The notes under the pieces were generated by a model. The model searched no databases, was not told the origin of the DNA, and saw nothing but the letters and a program-made list of their open reading frames with translations. From contig CALKAH010000057.1 in the NCBI GenBank assembly GCA_937983315.1, positions 1 to 17,165 on the forward strand: a DNA stretch of 17,165 bases. The letters are read 5' to 3'. Both the position numbers and the translations under genes were made by a program. Below, in pieces: positions 16,536 through 17,165 of this stretch. Origin of the DNA: an uncultured Acholeplasmataceae bacterium (GTDB lineage Bacteria; Bacillota_I; Bacilli_A; Acholeplasmatales; Acholeplasmataceae). Every line of letters starts with the position of its first letter. Position 1 is the first letter of the stretch.

Positions 16536-17119
16536 ATGCACGTTGTGAATAAAAAATGGCCGCTTGAAAAATTTCTTTCGATGCGCAAGGAAGTCCTTGC
16601 GTCTTGGCCAACAGGACAAGATCCACTGCTCGATCTAGAGCAAGCGATTGAAACACTCAAAAATGTCCCTGAACATAAGAATTTTGCACTAAAATTGATG
16701 AAAGCAAAATCAGAATCGCGTACGTTTGTACAACCACGTGCCGGTGTCGCATTGCTCAATGAACACATCGATTTAATGCGTCATCTCGAAGCTGCAGGTG
16801 CAGACTTTTTACCATCTACCATCGATTCATATACCCGTCAAAATCGCTATGCAGAAGCTGAGGAGGGTATCATGGTTTCTCAAAAAGAAGGACGCTCGAT
16901 GCTCAATGGTTTTCCTGCGGTTAACCATGGTGTTCGTGCGTGCAAAGAGGTATTAGATGCCGTCAATGTTCCCCTTCAAGCACGACATGGAACCCCCGAT
17001 GCTCGTTTACTTGCTGAAATTATCCATGCTGCAGGTTGGACATCGAATGAAGGTGGCGGTATTTCTTATAATTTGCCTTATGCAAAAAATATTTCACTTG
17101 CTGATTCTATCTACTACTG
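16536..17119 (+). CDS. glmE: Glutamate mutase epsilon (catalytic) subunit, 3'-truncated
   Basis: First 194 complete codons of a protein usually about 480 aa. It forms the TIM-barrel catalytic subunit that binds glutamate and pairs with GlmS around adenosylcobalamin. Seen: [14 protein letters not shown] (about 60-74), the [15 protein letters not shown] segment, [21 protein letters not shown] and [15 protein letters not shown], all typical of the family. AGGAG lies six bases before the ATG. The apparent TGA stop at 17118-17120 is false: its TG is genomic and its A is the first base of the adapter; the family would probably continue here with Trp (TGG). The gene is therefore intact up to the contig end. 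Confidence 0.94.
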
Positions 17120-17165
17120 AGATCGGAAGAGCACACGTCTGAACTCCAGTCACCGAATACGATCT
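17120..17165 (+). other. Illumina TruSeq index (P7) adapter (non-biological)
   Basis: AGATCGGAAGAGCACACGTC and the following bases through 17153 match the TruSeq read-1 adapter, followed by an apparent 8-base index CGAATACG (17154-17161) and ATCT, the start of the P7 tail. The genome ends at 17119. Confidence 0.99.

Noticed and set aside
47..17119. Alternative genetic code with TGA as tryptophan, considered because of the Mollicutes-like flavour
   Set aside because: TGA ends several genes at the expected family length (tdh, kbl, glmS) and Trp is encoded by TGG.
16957..17142. Small reading frame ending in EIGRAHV at the right end
   Set aside because: It overlaps glmE in another frame and its tail is translated adapter sequence.

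Overview
The window is one assembled contig from a short-read Illumina library. Bases 1-46 and 17120-17165 are sequencing adapter, so the biological insert is 47-17119. It is bacterial, AT-rich and gene-dense, uses the standard genetic code (TGA is a normal stop), has strong Shine-Dalgarno sites and TATAAT-type -10 boxes. Amino-acid fermentation genes (B12-dependent glutamate mutase, threonine dehydrogenase/Kbl, [4Fe-4S] class I fumarase) suggest an anaerobic, low-GC Bacillota or Mycoplasmatota-like (for example Izemoplasma/Acholeplasma-side) organism. That placement is inferred from style and content only.

Layout, left to right. 47-847 (-): PlsC-like acyltransferase with a C-terminal zinc ribbon, cut by the contig end. 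928-6671 (-): a three-gene unit, transcribed in the order (i) a 672-aa protein with ODP-type metallo-beta-lactamase, GGDEF and receiver domains, all with lost catalytic residues, (ii) a 943-aa membrane glycosyltransferase with a HEAT-like N-terminal half, (iii) a PAS-GGDEF diguanylate cyclase that looks active. 6743-8963 (-): tdh-kbl, threonine to glycine plus acetyl-CoA. 9054-10740 (-): NUDIX hydrolase and a second acyltransferase/zinc-ribbon paralogue. 10809-13110 (-): a membrane-anchored EEP-family phosphoesterase and an M28 metallopeptidase with transmembrane helices inserted inside its catalytic domain, closed by a small terminator. 13191-14596 (-): two-subunit class I fumarase, closed by a clear terminator. 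14737-17119 (+): divergent glmS-glmL-glmE (glutamate mutase), glmE cut by the contig end.

Two themes emerge. The right-hand part is amino-acid catabolism: glutamate mutase makes 3-methylaspartate, and the divergently transcribed fumarase-type hydratase is well placed to act as mesaconase downstream; tdh-kbl feeds threonine carbon to acetyl-CoA. The left-hand part looks like a cyclic-di-GMP-associated exopolysaccharide module, with a processive-type GT2 synthase sandwiched between a pseudo-sensor scaffold and a diguanylate cyclase. That module is the most likely candidate for an undescribed system here. No gene-free stretch exceeds about 150 bases; no tRNA, rRNA, CRISPR or insertion sequence was seen.
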